Below, piece by piece: positions 49,410 through 62,150 of a stretch of DNA of 64,000 nt (positions are counted from its first letter, which is position 1; each line of letters begins with the position of its first letter). Source of the stretch: Platynereis dumerilii. Its lineage: Eukaryota; Annelida; Polychaeta; Phyllodocida; Nereididae. The position numbers were made by a program, and so were the translations under genes. The stretch spans positions 3,838,452 through 3,902,451 of the forward strand of contig JAPTHN010000038.1 in assembly GCA_026936325.1 (NCBI GenBank). Reading direction: 5' to 3'. The notes under the pieces are model-generated. The model was not told the origin of the DNA. It saw only the letters and a program-made list of their open reading frames with translations, and searched no databases.

Positions 49410-49800
49410 TAAGTGGCCAATAAACATGGCAATTAGTACTAATTACACTCTTTGTATTGGTGTGGCTTATTCCTTACAAAGCTGAGCTTCGACTATTGAC
49501 AGGTCAGCGGAAGTGCTTTGTAATCCTTCCGTAATTCCTTGGAGTGAACACGACATTTGGCCAAGCTGATCACTTCCTGCTCTCTCTGTAATATATCACT
49601 GCAAAGGTCGGGTCTAGCAGCAGTTATTTTGCAGACTTACGCTCTTCCTTACGTAATATAAGGGTTGAGGTATATTCTTCAAAATAATAAGGCTCTAGAA
49701 CTTCTTGTGCCTCCTTGTTTCTTTAGAGTGCAAGGTGAGACAACTGTGTTGAGCACTACACCAAGAAATGCCACTGCAAGTCCATGGAAAGATGATTCAC
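49410..49800 (+). repeat. Second copy of 42970-43440
   Basis: High identity for about 260 bases, including AATTAGTACTAATTACAC and the 130-base module at about 49495-49630, then patchy similarity. Confidence 0.82.
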
Positions 49801-51285
49801 TATATTCACTTCAATCCCCCCCCCCATATTAAATGGTTTCCCTGTATGGTTCAGTCTAATTCAAATCAACCAGGTCAAACACTGCATCAGTATCCAAACA
49901 TAAAAGTGCTATCTCTCTTGGGTCCATGTCTCAAGCATAACTCTGTCTCTGTTCTCATCACACTCATCAAACGTCGCATGTGCCACAGCACTGACATTTA
50001 CTTTGTTTTGCAATAGCACCTGTACTTCAACAATTCCTGCCTTCTTTAAAATACACCTTCATTTGACACCTTTCACTGCAACTTTTGATAAATGTGTAGA
50101 ACTGGGTCATATGCTTTCTGTCAGGCTGTCCAGGTGGCAGCATGGGCCAAGCACACAGGCAAGTGCTGCCACTACAATAGTGCATTTCTTTTCCAAGCCC
50201 AATCAGACATTTTGCATCAACAAGAGACATCACCAATACATTTGCATTTTATGCACACTGTTTCATATTGATGTCCATTTATCCTTACCAATTTGCACCA
50301 CCATTACATGGCCTCCTTCACTGTTATATTCAGGCACACATCCTAGCCTAGCCCAAATACCTGCTTCACCGGGCTGCTTGCAACGGGTTTTCTAGTAATA
50401 TTATAAAGCCTGATTTAATTTCGAATTAACAGAACCTTATTGACAGATTTCTGTTGTCAGAAAATGAGTACCCATTGTCCGTGAAACACGTGTGAAAAAT
50501 TAGTACCTTCCCAGGCAAAACTCCCCCCCCCCGTCGTAAATTCTGAACGGTCGCCAACCAGGGAAGATCAGAGTGAACCAACTCATAATCACACATTGGA
50601 ATAATACATAAATACATTTATTAAATTTGTTGTTGGTTACGTTGGTTGGTTATGTGAGTTTGTTACCAGTTGGTTTAATAACCGGTTGGCATGGTTACTT
50701 GTTGATTTGATATCATATATAGTATGTGTATGTGTAGCACTCGAACCCACATTTGTTGAATTAACAAATTATCTTACAAGTTTTGGAATTTTTCCACCCA
50801 TCTTCTAATCTTCTGATTGTCAGCTGTCAGAAAAGCTTTAAGTCCCTTAAGTGTTTGTGTTTATGAGACGATTGGTAAACCATTGGAAGATGAAAGTAAT
50901 TGTCTAAAAGCAATTTGTTGAGTTATGTTCCACAAAGCTGTTTGCCAGTGTTTGCTTCTGGTGTGTTAAGAAATATTATATTTTTTAATGATATTATTGC
51001 TAGCACCACCCTGATAACAAACACAACACTGCTCAGATCCTGACTGTACACACAGAGGTCCTGACAGTATGTGTATATCAATTACGATACCAGCAATCCG
51101 GCGCAGAGAATCAACTCAGTCTGTAATTATGTAAGCATAAGCTTTGGTCTGAGATCAGAGAGGTGACAAAGCTGTGGGCTGGAATCATCTCCGCATGACC
51201 AAAGACATGATACTGGAGCCAAATTGATCCAAAATGATTCCAAATGATATCTAATTGTCCTTTGTAGATCTCTCAATAGACACTA
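49801..51285. other. Unassigned stretch
   Basis: Poly-C runs (near 49818 and 50523) and a GGTT-rich low-complexity tract (50625-50690). The 130-codon frame at 50003-50395 has no recognisable domain. Otherwise nothing seen. Confidence 0.45.
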
Positions 51286-51543
51286 CAGTACAAATTTCTA
51301 AAAGTGGCTCAACTTAGCTGTATATAGCTATTCATTACTAGCCTTATCCATATCTATCCATAGCTATCCATTTGTATTCATTCGTATCCACTAAAAGCTC
51401 TTTACCCCTTGTTTAAACAATACCATTTGTGGATAGCTATCGATAGCTATGGATAAGTGCAGCTTAGTTTAGCTTGGAATGGCTATGGATAGATAGCTAA
51501 GGCTAGATTTTAAATGACGAGCCACTTTTAGAAATTTGTACTG
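51286..51543. mobile_element. 258-bp TA-flanked MITE
   Basis: CAGTACAAATTTCTAAAAGT(GGCTC) at the left end is exactly inverted at the right end; TA stands at 51284-51285 and 51544-51545. The interior has repeated GGATAGCTAT-type strings. A Tc1/mariner-type MITE by its TA duplication. Its right-hand TA is also the left TA of the adjoining mariner. Confidence 0.88.
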
Positions 51544-51545
51544 TA

Positions 51546-52535
51546 CGAGGGGCATTCAGAAGTTCGAGGCTTTTTTTATATGGACACGTATTTTCAATGT
51601 AGAACTATGAATATGTTACAGTATAAAATTCAGTAATTCTGGAATGGATTTCCAAAATTTTGGAAAATTCGGGCAATTTTAAGTCATTCTTTGGTTGTCA
51701 TGGAAACGAAAAGTCCAGCTAGGTGGGGCAGGTAACATCGAGACCAAGAAACCCAATGCATTGCGGGAAAGACTTCTCTCTATCACTTGTATTAGTGATA
51801 TTGACAATATTTGGAACAAGGACCATGATATTAGCTTCTAAATACACTTTCAAGCACAACGAATATGTATATTCTTACTCTGAACCCATGTTGGAAAGCA
51901 CTCCTGTATGCCAGATTTGACAAGGGAGATTCAGGTGGCAAGGGTGTGTTTCTTGACTACATTAGGACTTGTGACAAAGCATGGATTCACTGGTATGAAC
52001 AAGAGACCTAAAGGGACATCATTATGAATCACAGATATTCCTGTGACATGTTGCTCCACTAAAGTCCTGATTTTCCCTTACTTTCTTCATGGCGGCTATA
52101 GTGTCAGGCATCGGAAGAGAAAAGGCTTTGGATGACCGAAATTCTTTCACCCTTTTTCTGGATGACTTCAAAGAACACTTACTTCAATGGGTCATGTATA
52201 TAAAGTAATGCTTTTGGTGTGCTTGAGAGTATTTTTAAAGACTAATTTTATTTTTCTAGTGTCAATTATTGTCAATCTCAATAAAAAAAAGTGATAGAGT
52301 GGGGTCTCTTTCAGCCACAATGAATTGTCTTTCTTGATATCAGTATTACCTACCCCACCAAGTTGAACTTCCTGTTACCATGACAACCACAGAATGACTT
52401 TAAAATGTCCAAATTGTCTACAATTTTGGAAATCCGTTCCACAATTACTGAATTTTATCCTGTAAAAATTCATAGTTCTATATTGAATATAAGTCATCAT
52501 ATAAAAAAAGTCTCAAACTTTCTAAACGCCCCTCG
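51546..52535 (+). mobile_element. Decayed mariner-type element with long terminal inverted repeats
   Basis: The ends CGAGGGGCATTCAGAAGTTC and, inverted, CGAGGGGCGTTTAGAAAGTT are mariner-like and bordered by TA (51544-51545, 52536-52537). Unusually, the inverted repeats continue with good identity for about 230 bases on each side, far beyond the usual 28 or so. At 990 bp it is shorter than a full mariner, and only a scrap of transposase remains between the arms. Confidence 0.88.
51910..52011 (+). pseudogene. Mariner transposase fragment
   Basis: The frame reads ARFDKGD, then GVFLDYIRTCDKAWIHWYEQ and ET before a stop. It matches the region around the first catalytic aspartate of mariner transposases (family pattern TGDE-W---Y-PE-K). 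The Asp is kept, while the following Glu is Lys here. The rest of the DDE domain is not readable in one frame; traces continue to about 52200. Non-functional. Confidence 0.75.
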
Positions 52536-52537
52536 TA

Positions 52538-53475
52538 TTCGTGAATGAAGTCATGTTGACCAGAAAGTCTGAAGTTTAATTTCTCCTGTGTATGCAGAGA
52601 GGAAAGTATTCAATAAAAAGTCTTTTTTTTTGGTTGATACATTTATATAAATCAACGATTACAGATATTTTTAAATCATAAGAAACACAATGTCAAAGTT
52701 TTTTAAAATCTCCAACTGTGAAGAATGACTGAGAACGTTTATGTTCAGAAAAGCTGAAATTTCAAAGTGGTGACGGTATCAAGGCAGAAAGTTGATTTTT
52801 GTGTTTGAAGTATGTTTTCTTCACTGTTAATTTGGCCTAATATCTGTGAATATACCAAGAGGAGCCAGTGCTTTTTAACATGATGGCATAATGATATGGC
52901 AGTTGTAAGTTTTGATGAGGCAAGAAAGAAATATATATATTTTGCAAAATATACCATTCCTTCAGTCATGTCTGAAGTGCCTCCTCCTACTTAGCAGTCA
53001 CTGTGATGCTTCGTGTGCACTCAAACATTGTGCAAATGCTCCATTAGCAAAGCTCATGATACTAATTGGAGCTACGTTATACAATATATGAGAAACATCA
53101 TTTGCCCAACAGGCCTAAGGCACAATGGCATGACGTAAGACTGCAAGTTGCGTGTAGAGGCGATACTTTTTTGTATTTTCCGGGAACCTAACTTGCAGGT
53201 GTGTAATGTTCCATGCAAACTGTGTCTTGAAGCTTTGGTGTCCGCGTGGTCTTGAAAAGCCATGGACTGCAAATATCTTTTATCTTTTGTTTCTTTGTTA
53301 AGAAATGATCCTTCAGTATCTGGCTAATATATCTTAGATCATTAGGGTCACAGTTGTCATTGGCAAGCAAGACTATATAATATTTATACGTACAGGTGCT
53401 ATAGCACATCAGACACAAACAATGTGAAAAAGAATCAATTTCATTGTATAGAACATTACAGCTCTAGCATTTGAT
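52538..53475. other. Unassigned stretch
   Basis: No repeat partner, RNA or convincing frame seen; small antisense frames at 52745-53418 have no recognisable domain. Confidence 0.45.
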
Positions 53476-54191
53476 CTGAAGAAATCAGATTTTTTTCTCA
53501 GTGCCACAGTGGACCTATGATGTCATAGGTGGATACTCCAATGCCAAGCACCAGAGGATATGCAAAATTGGTGCAATCAATGATGCCATAGGTCAAACTG
53601 GCCAATAGCATCCGTTGTGGACAGTTTCATCATAGCCTTGCAGTGACAGAGCGCCAACAATATCACAACAACTCAGGTGCAAGGTTGGAAAACTCCTGTG
53701 GAGGGGGCACTCTGCTCAAAAGCTGTCAATTGATCCTTATGTCTCCATATTTACTCCTGTGAACTGTGGTAACCTATCAAAAAATTGATGGTAGTTTTAC
53801 ACTGAAAGGAGCCGCCAACAAAACTGCAAACTAAATGTTTGGTTTGACAGCTCCATGTCAAATCCAATTTAAATCAGAAGCATGTTGGTGAACAACTGTG
53901 ATTAATTTCCAGTTATCCTATAAACTATGCTTGGTTGAATTTCAGGCACTTCTGGTATCACCAAATAATAAACAACCCCCCCTCCCACTTAACACCTGAG
54001 TTTTTGCAGTAGTATCATTGGCTCATCTGGCCATGACATAATTGCAAGGCTATGATGAAGTTGTCTACATGAAATGCTATTGGCCAGTTTGACCTATGAC
54101 ACCATAGCTTGCACCAACGTTGTATATGTTCCAATGGAATCTCCAGCTTTGACATCATAGGTCCACACTATGAAAAAATGTATTTCTTCAG
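53476..54191. mobile_element. 0.72-kb inverted-repeat element (MITE-like)
   Basis: About 180 bases on the left (from CTGAAGAAAT; landmarks GTGGACCTATGATGTCA, ATAGGTCAAACTGGCCAATA, TCATCATAGCCTTGCA) recur inverted at about 54010-54191. Spacer about 350 bases with no frame. Target duplication not clear. Confidence 0.78.
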
Positions 54192-56318
54192 AGCAATTGC
54201 GAGAGCTGTAAGAATTACATATATTTTTCAATTTCGCTCGACAACAAAGCCGAAGCAAATCATAAAACATGAATATAGATCAACAGACAACACATTGAAG
54301 CCCATCCTTGCCAGCAACAAAGATGCTAAAGCTAAATCATACTGCAATGGACAATGTTCCACCTAATCACTAACTAGTGGGAAAACATGGAAACAGGAGA
54401 AGAATATCAAACAACAGTTGTGATGTATACTAGTACACATCTTGTCAGCCAACAGTAGCACAAATGACCCATATGCACCAAAGTAGAGCCTGTAAATGTC
54501 TGACATAATGCCTATTAATGGCAAACATGCATTAGGTGCAGGCCAAATAAAGAATTGTCTCCAGATATTTCCAGAAATACTAAAGTTTTACTATCTTCTT
54601 AAGATAGAGAGATTTTAAATTAAAATAATTGCTTATAACATAATGGCAATAATTATAAATATATATAGAAGATAACATCTGCACATATTATATGTACATA
54701 TATTTTTCTGAATTGATTGTAAAACAGTTGGTATTTTTGCATAAAAAATTGAGAACTTCAGAAAATTTCTAAACAGATATTTTGGAGATAAAGTCTCTAT
54801 AACATTTCAATATTGCAACTACAAATATGTACATGCAAATGTAGTGATTCTATACCATTACCACAAAGCGTTGTCCAATGAATCTGCTCATTTTGTGTTG
54901 CTGGCATTGAATGTGCATCAACTTCAGTGGCAACAATCTGGCTGATGCTCTTTGCCTGAAATGTGCAGGCACACGTGTTTGTTTGCTACAGGTAGGTCTA
55001 AAACGTACATCAGAGAGACTGCATCACTGGGGCCAAGAAATATGAAGACGTAGCTGAAAAAATGATATATATTTCAAGGTTATGATGTCAGAAAATTTGA
55101 AATATTGTGTTTTCATGAAAGAAATCATAAGGGGAAAATGGCCTTTTTGGGCTCACTAAAAAATGTTTTATTGGTCTACAGGTGACATTTCATTTTTCTG
55201 TGGGTCATTCAGCTTTAAATGATGCTACATAGAGTAAAATGTGCCATTAATAGCCCATTATACAACAAAAGAAAAATGCTTTTTATCGATCATTGGGAGC
55301 AAATGAGTTACTTCTGCCTTTCATGATCAAAACATTGAGATGCACAGTTGTTCAACATTTTGGCAGGCTATGCAAAGTTTGAAGGGTGTGGCACTGTGGC
55401 AGTCATCAAGCATTATGACAATATTCCTCAGGTGAGTAAGTTATTCCCTAGAACAAGCTCAGCAAACAAAATCTCCTCTTACCACAACTTACATTGCTAC
55501 ACTTTTTTGCTATTCAAATGCTCTGGGTGTTGAGATAGATCAGTAATACAAGTTAATTTAGTCGCTATTAGAAATATATTGTCCAGTAGTTCCGAGGTGA
55601 TGTCCTTTAATAGCTCAGCTGATAAACAGTAATAAATGTGTGAAAGATGCCAAAATACAATCAAAATTTTGGACTTCTAATCCTTTCATGTATCCTATAG
55701 GGCGGTTCATTTTTAGATGGGAAAAAGTTATTTTGTGAATTTCACATCGCATACCCTCTTATCAATTGAGGTTAGGTATAAACCGACACAGGTGAAATTT
55801 TAAGGAAATCACCCCTTCCTCTTGTTGGATTTTCATAAAATGTAAACTTCATTGTTTTTGTGCCATTTCTCACAAAATAGGAGGGTATGCGAATTGATAT
55901 TGACAAAAAAAAGTTTTTTGGACCACACTGATGTATCCTTAACCTTATATGATAACTACTCCATCTCGTATCTCCCTTTCCATATCATAAGCAAAATATA
56001 TTTGCTTATCTCAAATCAATAATGTATTCCGCCAGACGACAGCAACCTTAGCCTTTGTCCTTGTTGTTTGTCTGTGCAATGTATGCTGTCACACAAAGAG
56101 TGATGATGATTTCATAATTCGATGTGGCTGCATGATTGTGTCTGGTGTAATGTGTTGGGTCATGAATAACTGGCCGTCAAAATCGTTTCCACAACAAACA
56201 GAAATCTCTGACATTAGAAATATATTCTGTGACTTGCAGTGCAATAGAAGCCTTGTCTATATCATGGATCTTTATCGACGTTTCCAAAATAAGCATTTAA
56301 ATTTGAGAATTCGCGTAG
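54192..56318. other. Unassigned, with weak repeat traces
   Basis: About 55695-55935 has inverted CGCATACCCTC / GAGGGTATGCG with similar outer bases and may be a small palindromic element. About 56030-56120 matches the family P piece at 13080-13190. The start of the LINE remnant may reach back to about 56130. Confidence 0.45.
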
Positions 56319-56552
56319 TTTGTACTAGTTACTGCTATAGAAGATGAACTACACTTTATTTGTAATTGCAAAGCATATGCATATGAAGAAATTAGGAATG
56401 TGTTATTTAATTCCGTTAATCTTTTGTGTCCTGATTTTAATGATATGTCTATGGAAGAAAAATTCATTCATTTGTTTGACAAACAATGGAAAACTGTGTC
56501 TGTATATATAGAGAAAGCATGGGAACTTAGAAAACATATTTCAAATAACTAG
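56319..56552 (+). pseudogene. LINE 3'-terminal coding fragment
   Basis: The frame reads VTAIEDELHFICNCKAYAYE, then EIRNVLFNSVNLLCPDFN and ends WELRKHISNN at 56550-56552. The (E)DE-HF--C--Y---R pattern is the usual C-terminus of many LINE ORF2 proteins. An upstream piece in another frame (56230-56340, RRFQNKHLNLRI) probably belongs to the same ORF, so there is a frameshift or deletion between them. A T-rich tract follows at 56562. Confidence 0.6.
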
Positions 56553-56957
56553 TAATACTGTATTTTTTTTTTTTTTTTAATGTTATATATTCTGCCTCAC
56601 AACTTTAAGGCCAATCATGTAGCAGGAGATCAGTCACATGACACACCAATAAATAATGATATTGGTGTCTTAAAAGTGTTATTGGTGTGTGGAGAGTGAT
56701 ATTGGTGTGCCCCTATGCTCTTAGCAGCAACAATGCACTTAATTGCCTATTACTTAAGGGAGGGCCTGGGTAGGAGGAAATCCAACTTCTTGAAATGTCA
56801 ATCTATCATTTTATGAATATGCTCATTGTAAATAATGGGAAAAATTAAGTATATTTCATGTAAAAAATTAAATATCTTTAGAAAAACCAGTATTTTACAA
56901 ATATGTATAAGTCTGAAAATTGTGGTGCAGAATATAACAAATAGTAGATGTTGAGTC

Positions 56958-57045
56958 GACCAATATTGAGTTTTATTGGCCTTAGCAGGTAATATTGGAC
57001 CTCGACCAATATTACTGCTTCGGCCAATAAAACTCAATATTGGTC
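56958..57045. repeat. Palindromic repeat, copy 2
   Basis: 88-bp near-perfect palindrome: GACCAATATTGAGTTTTATT at the left and its inverse at the right, with GGTAATATTGG / CCAATATTAC in the middle. Matches 17888-17967. Confidence 0.85.
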
Positions 57046-57079
57046 TCCTCATCATCCACTATCTATTTAATATATGTAA

Positions 57080-59577
57080 ACTTATATTGCCACCTGGTGA
57101 TGTTTATTGAGTGTGATTTGAAGTGGCAGATAAACCCCTGAGGGGTTGGGTACCACCTATATTTTTGTGTGATTATGTCTGTATATGTTAATTGTACCTG
57201 TCACTATAAAATGAAAGTCAATCAATCAATTAATCAATCTTTATCATATATACTTTATCATACACAAACTGATAAGATTCATATTTTATATAATTATTGT
57301 GAGGTTTGCAGATGTACTTCAGCATAACGAGGAACAATGAGATGACCTCATAAGTAACCCTGTTTGTGATGGAACCATGTTCTATCAGGTGTGAGCTTCT
57401 GGTTTGTTTTCAAGTTAAAGAGATAGTGTGGGTTATCAATTCAAACATTGAAAGTGATGAATTTGGCAAGGCATTCATATTGAAATCAAAGGTAGTTCCT
57501 TTACCTTGGATGATCAAAATATATAACTGTATGTTAGAGATTGAAAGGATCAGGCAGTCAACCAACTGTTTTGACAATAATCATCCTTGGGTGAGCAGCA
57601 TAATATAATACATCATCCTAAAAATCACTCAGCCAACCTTGTCTCCTTGTTGCTGCAACTTACAATGATGTAATATTAAGTATATCTCTTTCATGCCAAG
57701 AGAATGCTTTTGTTTGCCACATATGTCTTAGATGTTATATCTAATGTCAGACATTTCAGTTTGTCATGGAAAAAGCGTCATGTGACAGTGAATGAGTTAT
57801 GACGTATAATATTTCCAGTTGGCCAAACCATTAAAACACTTTCGTTGACCTATTTTTCAAGACCGGTGCATTGCCCCAGTCATCATCAATCATTGTGTGC
57901 ATTCGTACCTGCTTAGCATGCATGACAAAGGCTAGATTGCCGTTGTCTCATGATAACTTTCAAGCACACAATAATGTATGGGGGAAACAAATATCACATC
58001 TTTCTTACATATATGGCAAGGGGAATAGGACAGAAGGTAGTTGCAAAAATATGAAAACCTTGTACCAGTTTCATAGCAATTGTGTGTTTTCATGTTTTTG
58101 TTCTGAAGTTCCACTCCCTAACAGATTTTTAGCAGCTTGGTACATTTGAATTTGCATAAAATGTACATGATTCAACTAAAACTTTGTTAGTTTAAGAGGA
58201 GAAACACAAAAAGGGGCCAGGAAAATGTCAGCTCAGTACTAATTTCCTTTCTGAATGAGGTTATGCACCAGCTAATGTACTTGCATTTTGCAAAGGCATT
58301 GTCACTGAAAATATAAAGTAATCAAGGAATGTATGTCATGCTAAGACAGGCACAACGATACCACAGGTTACCTGGCAATATTACAGGTAAATATACTGAA
58401 AATTGGCATACATACGTACACACAAGACGATCACAATAACATGACATCCAACAGCAATTTATAAGCATGCTATCACTTGAACTGAACAGATAAAGCCTTC
58501 TTCGCAGGAGAGAGAAACCACAAGTTCAATATTATTACAGAAATGTCATGTTGTCTTTCGTCAACATTAGTTTTTGATGTGTTTGTGTGATGCCTTAACA
58601 CCCTGACAATCGAATACGTCCTTTCATCCTCTCATTTTAAGAGATTGGTGAAAATTCTGGAAATGCTAACCTTGCTTGGTGGATGTTGTGTCTAGAAGCC
58701 TGTTCTTGCTTGAACATGATTTTTTTTTCCTTTTTAATGACAATGTGGCACTATAATAATTTTTGACTATATTATACTATATAATTTGTATTAACATAAA
58801 ATATTGAAAAATGAGATTGTGCTCCATCCACATTTTACTATGTACGACACTAGACCCCGAACTGCTGATGTGTTCTCATGGTCTGATTATCCAGTTGTTA
58901 TCAAAATTAAGTCTCCATCCAACAGAATAGATGTGCGCAATATACCATCAGTGCTTTTACAATAAGGGCTGATACATCAACTCAAAAGTGCCTTAAAATG
59001 GTTTGACCTTGGTACCAGGGAGCAGTGATTGAGCTATTTAAATAATATTCCTGTTTAGATGGACGAATTAAGCTAATGAGCACCTGCGACAAGCAATTTG
59101 GTAACATGGCCTCGGTAATGATTATCGTATGCATTTTGTACAAGGCCTTGTGTCCTTTGATGGAAATGGAGCAAATTAAGCAACTTAAATAACCTGTCAA
59201 ACCAGTGGTGAGCGCAAACTAATTCGTGAATTGAAATAATTTGAGTAAATTTAAAATTCAAAAATCATACAAATTCAATTCAATTGACCATGCTGACAAA
59301 ATACAATGCACTGAATTGAATTGAATTGAACTGACACTTGTGGCTATGAATTGAGATTTTGATACTTTTTCAGTTCAACCTATCCATATTCTTCGCATTA
59401 TTAATCAAATTAAATTGACACTGATGCCCAATTGATCTGAGGTAGACCTGTTTGCTTGCCCTCCACAATGCTGTGGGCACAAACAATTTTTACAGTCTAT
59501 CGCGGATAGACATATTCCCAAAAGACCAACATAATTACTTGGAGCTGGGGGTCTTCATACATATTAATGTGCAGGAG
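57080..59577. other. Mostly unassigned
   Basis: A TCAATCAATCAA tail at 57215-57240 may mark a LINE 3' end with no readable coding part. (AATTG)n-like strings occur at 59260-59335. The frames at 57366-57608 and 57871-58149 have no recognisable domain. Confidence 0.45.
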
Positions 59578-59884
59578 ATGAGCATGGGTGATTAGAGTTA
59601 TTGAATCCTGGGATTAAGTGAATCCTAATCATCAAGGCGATGTAAATGCTGTAGGGATAAGAGCAGATTAGAGCGGATTTGATCAGATTACTTTCAAAGC
59701 AAGATCTTGCCAAGCTTGTTCTCACCACTTGATTTGAGAATGTCTAATCACTAGAAGCTGATTCTCTTTGAGGGGAAAGTAATTAACTCCTCTGAAGAAT
59801 CCTGGGACCTTTTGCCTCGTCTCTATGGCATTCACGTTCTGCTAATTGAGTTTTAGAGTCTCAGGAAGACAGGTACACAAATAA
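59578..59884 (-). repeat. Inverted family P fragment
   Basis: Reverse complement of about 370-690: TTTTAGAGTCTCAGGAAGAC, AGATTAGAGCGGATTTGATC and GATTAGAGTTA blocks match. Confidence 0.85.
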
Positions 59885-60471
59885 GGTAGGGAAATAGGTG
59901 TCTGCTGTTCCTGCAATAATACAGAAACAGGAAGTGAGTCTATTGTAAAAGATACTCCATTTTGTTTTCTTTTGCATCTTGAACAGTGCAATTCTGTGGC
60001 ACCTTGTGCCACCTATTTTGAATGTGTTCATTGAATCACAAAAATGAAGGGCTGAGACATTGCCAAATCTTGAAATCGATCTAAATTGCAACCTGTAGGT
60101 GTCCCCATAAGAGTAGTAGAGCACTTCCTGTATCAAAACTTTTCAACAGACTGCACGTTGATATGTAATATGCCATTGTTTGCTGAAGTTATTGACCAGC
60201 AAGGTTTTCACATGTGTCACTGCCAAATTAGTGCTAATCCATCACATCTCTCCTCTACTCAGCAGCTTACGTCACACACCATTGTCACCTAAGAAGAATC
60301 CCTCTATTGTCCACCATGACATGTGATACCAGCAATGGTCATCAGGAAAGGTTTCTTCTGTAACGGTCCATGTTGCAACACCCCGTTGAATATAGGCCGA
60401 CATTGGTGATATTCGTGGAATACACAAACGTAGCCGAACATGAAAGGTCAACAATCATTATGATGACATAC
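59885..60471. other. Unassigned stretch
   Basis: The GTGCTAATCCATCACATCTC module at 60229 resembles the start of family P. Nothing else seen. Confidence 0.45.
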
Positions 60472-60668
60472 ATGTGACCTGCTCCACCAAAATGGGTTCA
60501 AAGTGGGCCTCCTATCATATTTAGAGGTGAAAATGACTTTATTCTACTTGAATTGAGCTTTAAAATGATGTTGAGTATGTTTAGATATCTCCATCCAATC
60601 CAAAGATATGGCATCTCAAACATTGATGATACGAAATATCAAACTTTGAGAAAATGGCATTTGAAATT

Positions 60669-62150
60669 AGAATAGAATAGAATAGAATTTAAAAACAAAA
60701 TACAATTACACTTCAACAGAACAAATAGCACAATTAAAATACCAATAGAAAATCGGAACCGACACAATGAATATGTATTTGTTCCCTAGCAATGTTACAA
60801 TATAATTTCTTAATCTTTAAGTAACAATGAATGATTATATGTATAGGAAATAAAAATCAATAATAATACTGATAAATTAAAAACATTGATAAGTACTAGC
60901 ATATACAGAAGTGGTAATGACTATAATCTTAATAATAGTTAAGAATTACAGAATTGCAAAGGATATTCTAGATAGAGATTACAAATTCCTAAAAATAATA
61001 GGTATTTTCTTTTTAAATGTAAATTTACTACAATTTAAATCAATGACGTTTACAACAGAATTCCAAATTTCTGCACCTTTAAATCTAACATGCATTTTAA
61101 CAATTTCTAATCTACAAAATGGCAATCGAAAGTCATTCATATTTCTTGTTCTATAATGATGAAAATCAGCTTGATAATTAAACATATCTGAAAATATTCT
61201 TGGTAATTCACCTTTTACAAACTTATAAATAAACATCATAATTGAAATTTTACACAATTTAGGTAATTGTAAATTTTTAAGTTCATTAAATATACTATTC
61301 GAGGGTGTTCTTCGACTAACACCTTTAATTATACGAACCACCCGTTTTTGCAAAACTAATAGCGAATTAATATAATTAGCATAAGTATTTCCCCATATTT
61401 CAATACCATAATTATGACAGGGGTGAAAAATCTATTGTATAAGTAAGTAATGTATTATGAATGTATTACGATTAAAATATTTTTTTGCTTTACAAATTAT
61501 TCCAATAGATTTTGACAGTTTAGATTTAATATAATTAATATGTTCTTGCCAATTTAACTTATGATCAATTATAACACCAAGAAATTTTGAGCTAAAACCA
61601 CGAGAAACTTCATAACCATCAATCTGTAAATTACCTGTTATATTAACTGATTTACGACCTGATACAAACATATAATGAGTTTTGGTAACATTCAACGTCA
61701 ACTTACTCACAATCAACCATTTACTTAATTTGCATAGATCAATGTTCATTTTTGTCCAAAAGTTCATTTTCATCTTTCCCAGACAGGAATAAGTTAGTAT
61801 CATCTGCGAACATTAAGACAAATAAATCAGTTACATTAGGTAAATCATTAACATATAACAAGAAAAGCAAAGAGCCTAAAATAGATCCCTGAGGAACACC
61901 ACATGATATTACATTTTCTTCTGATTTTGTATCATTGTAATATACAAATTGTTTTCTTTCGTGTAGATAACTAGAAAAACATTCATGAGCTATTATTCCA
62001 CGTATACCATAGCAATACAACTTTTGTAGTGAAATTCTGTGATCGACCGTATGGAATGCTTTATTTAAATCAATAAATACGCCAAGAGTTATTTTTTTCT
62101 CATTAAATTCCTGCCATTGCAATGAAAGAACTAAAAAAATCAAGAGGGAC
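60669..62150 (-). mobile_element. Second Jockey/CR1-group LINE, 5'-truncated and decayed
   Basis: Minus-strand LINE lying inside the inverted-repeat element. Its 3' end is a short tail of TTCTA units (plus-strand AATAGAATAG at 60670), different from the TCTTGAA tail of the 20.4-kb LINE, so it is another family of the same broad group. It begins within the reverse transcriptase, so the endonuclease is absent. Confidence 0.88.

Noticed and set aside
42609-50580. GACCATTTAATAATCAGGGG at 42609 paired with GAACGGTCGCC near 50546 as ends of one transposon
   Set aside because: The match is short, the distance is 8 kb and no flanking duplication is visible.
50730-50760. CACTCGAACCCACA as a tRNA B box
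   Set aside because: No A box at the right distance and no cloverleaf.
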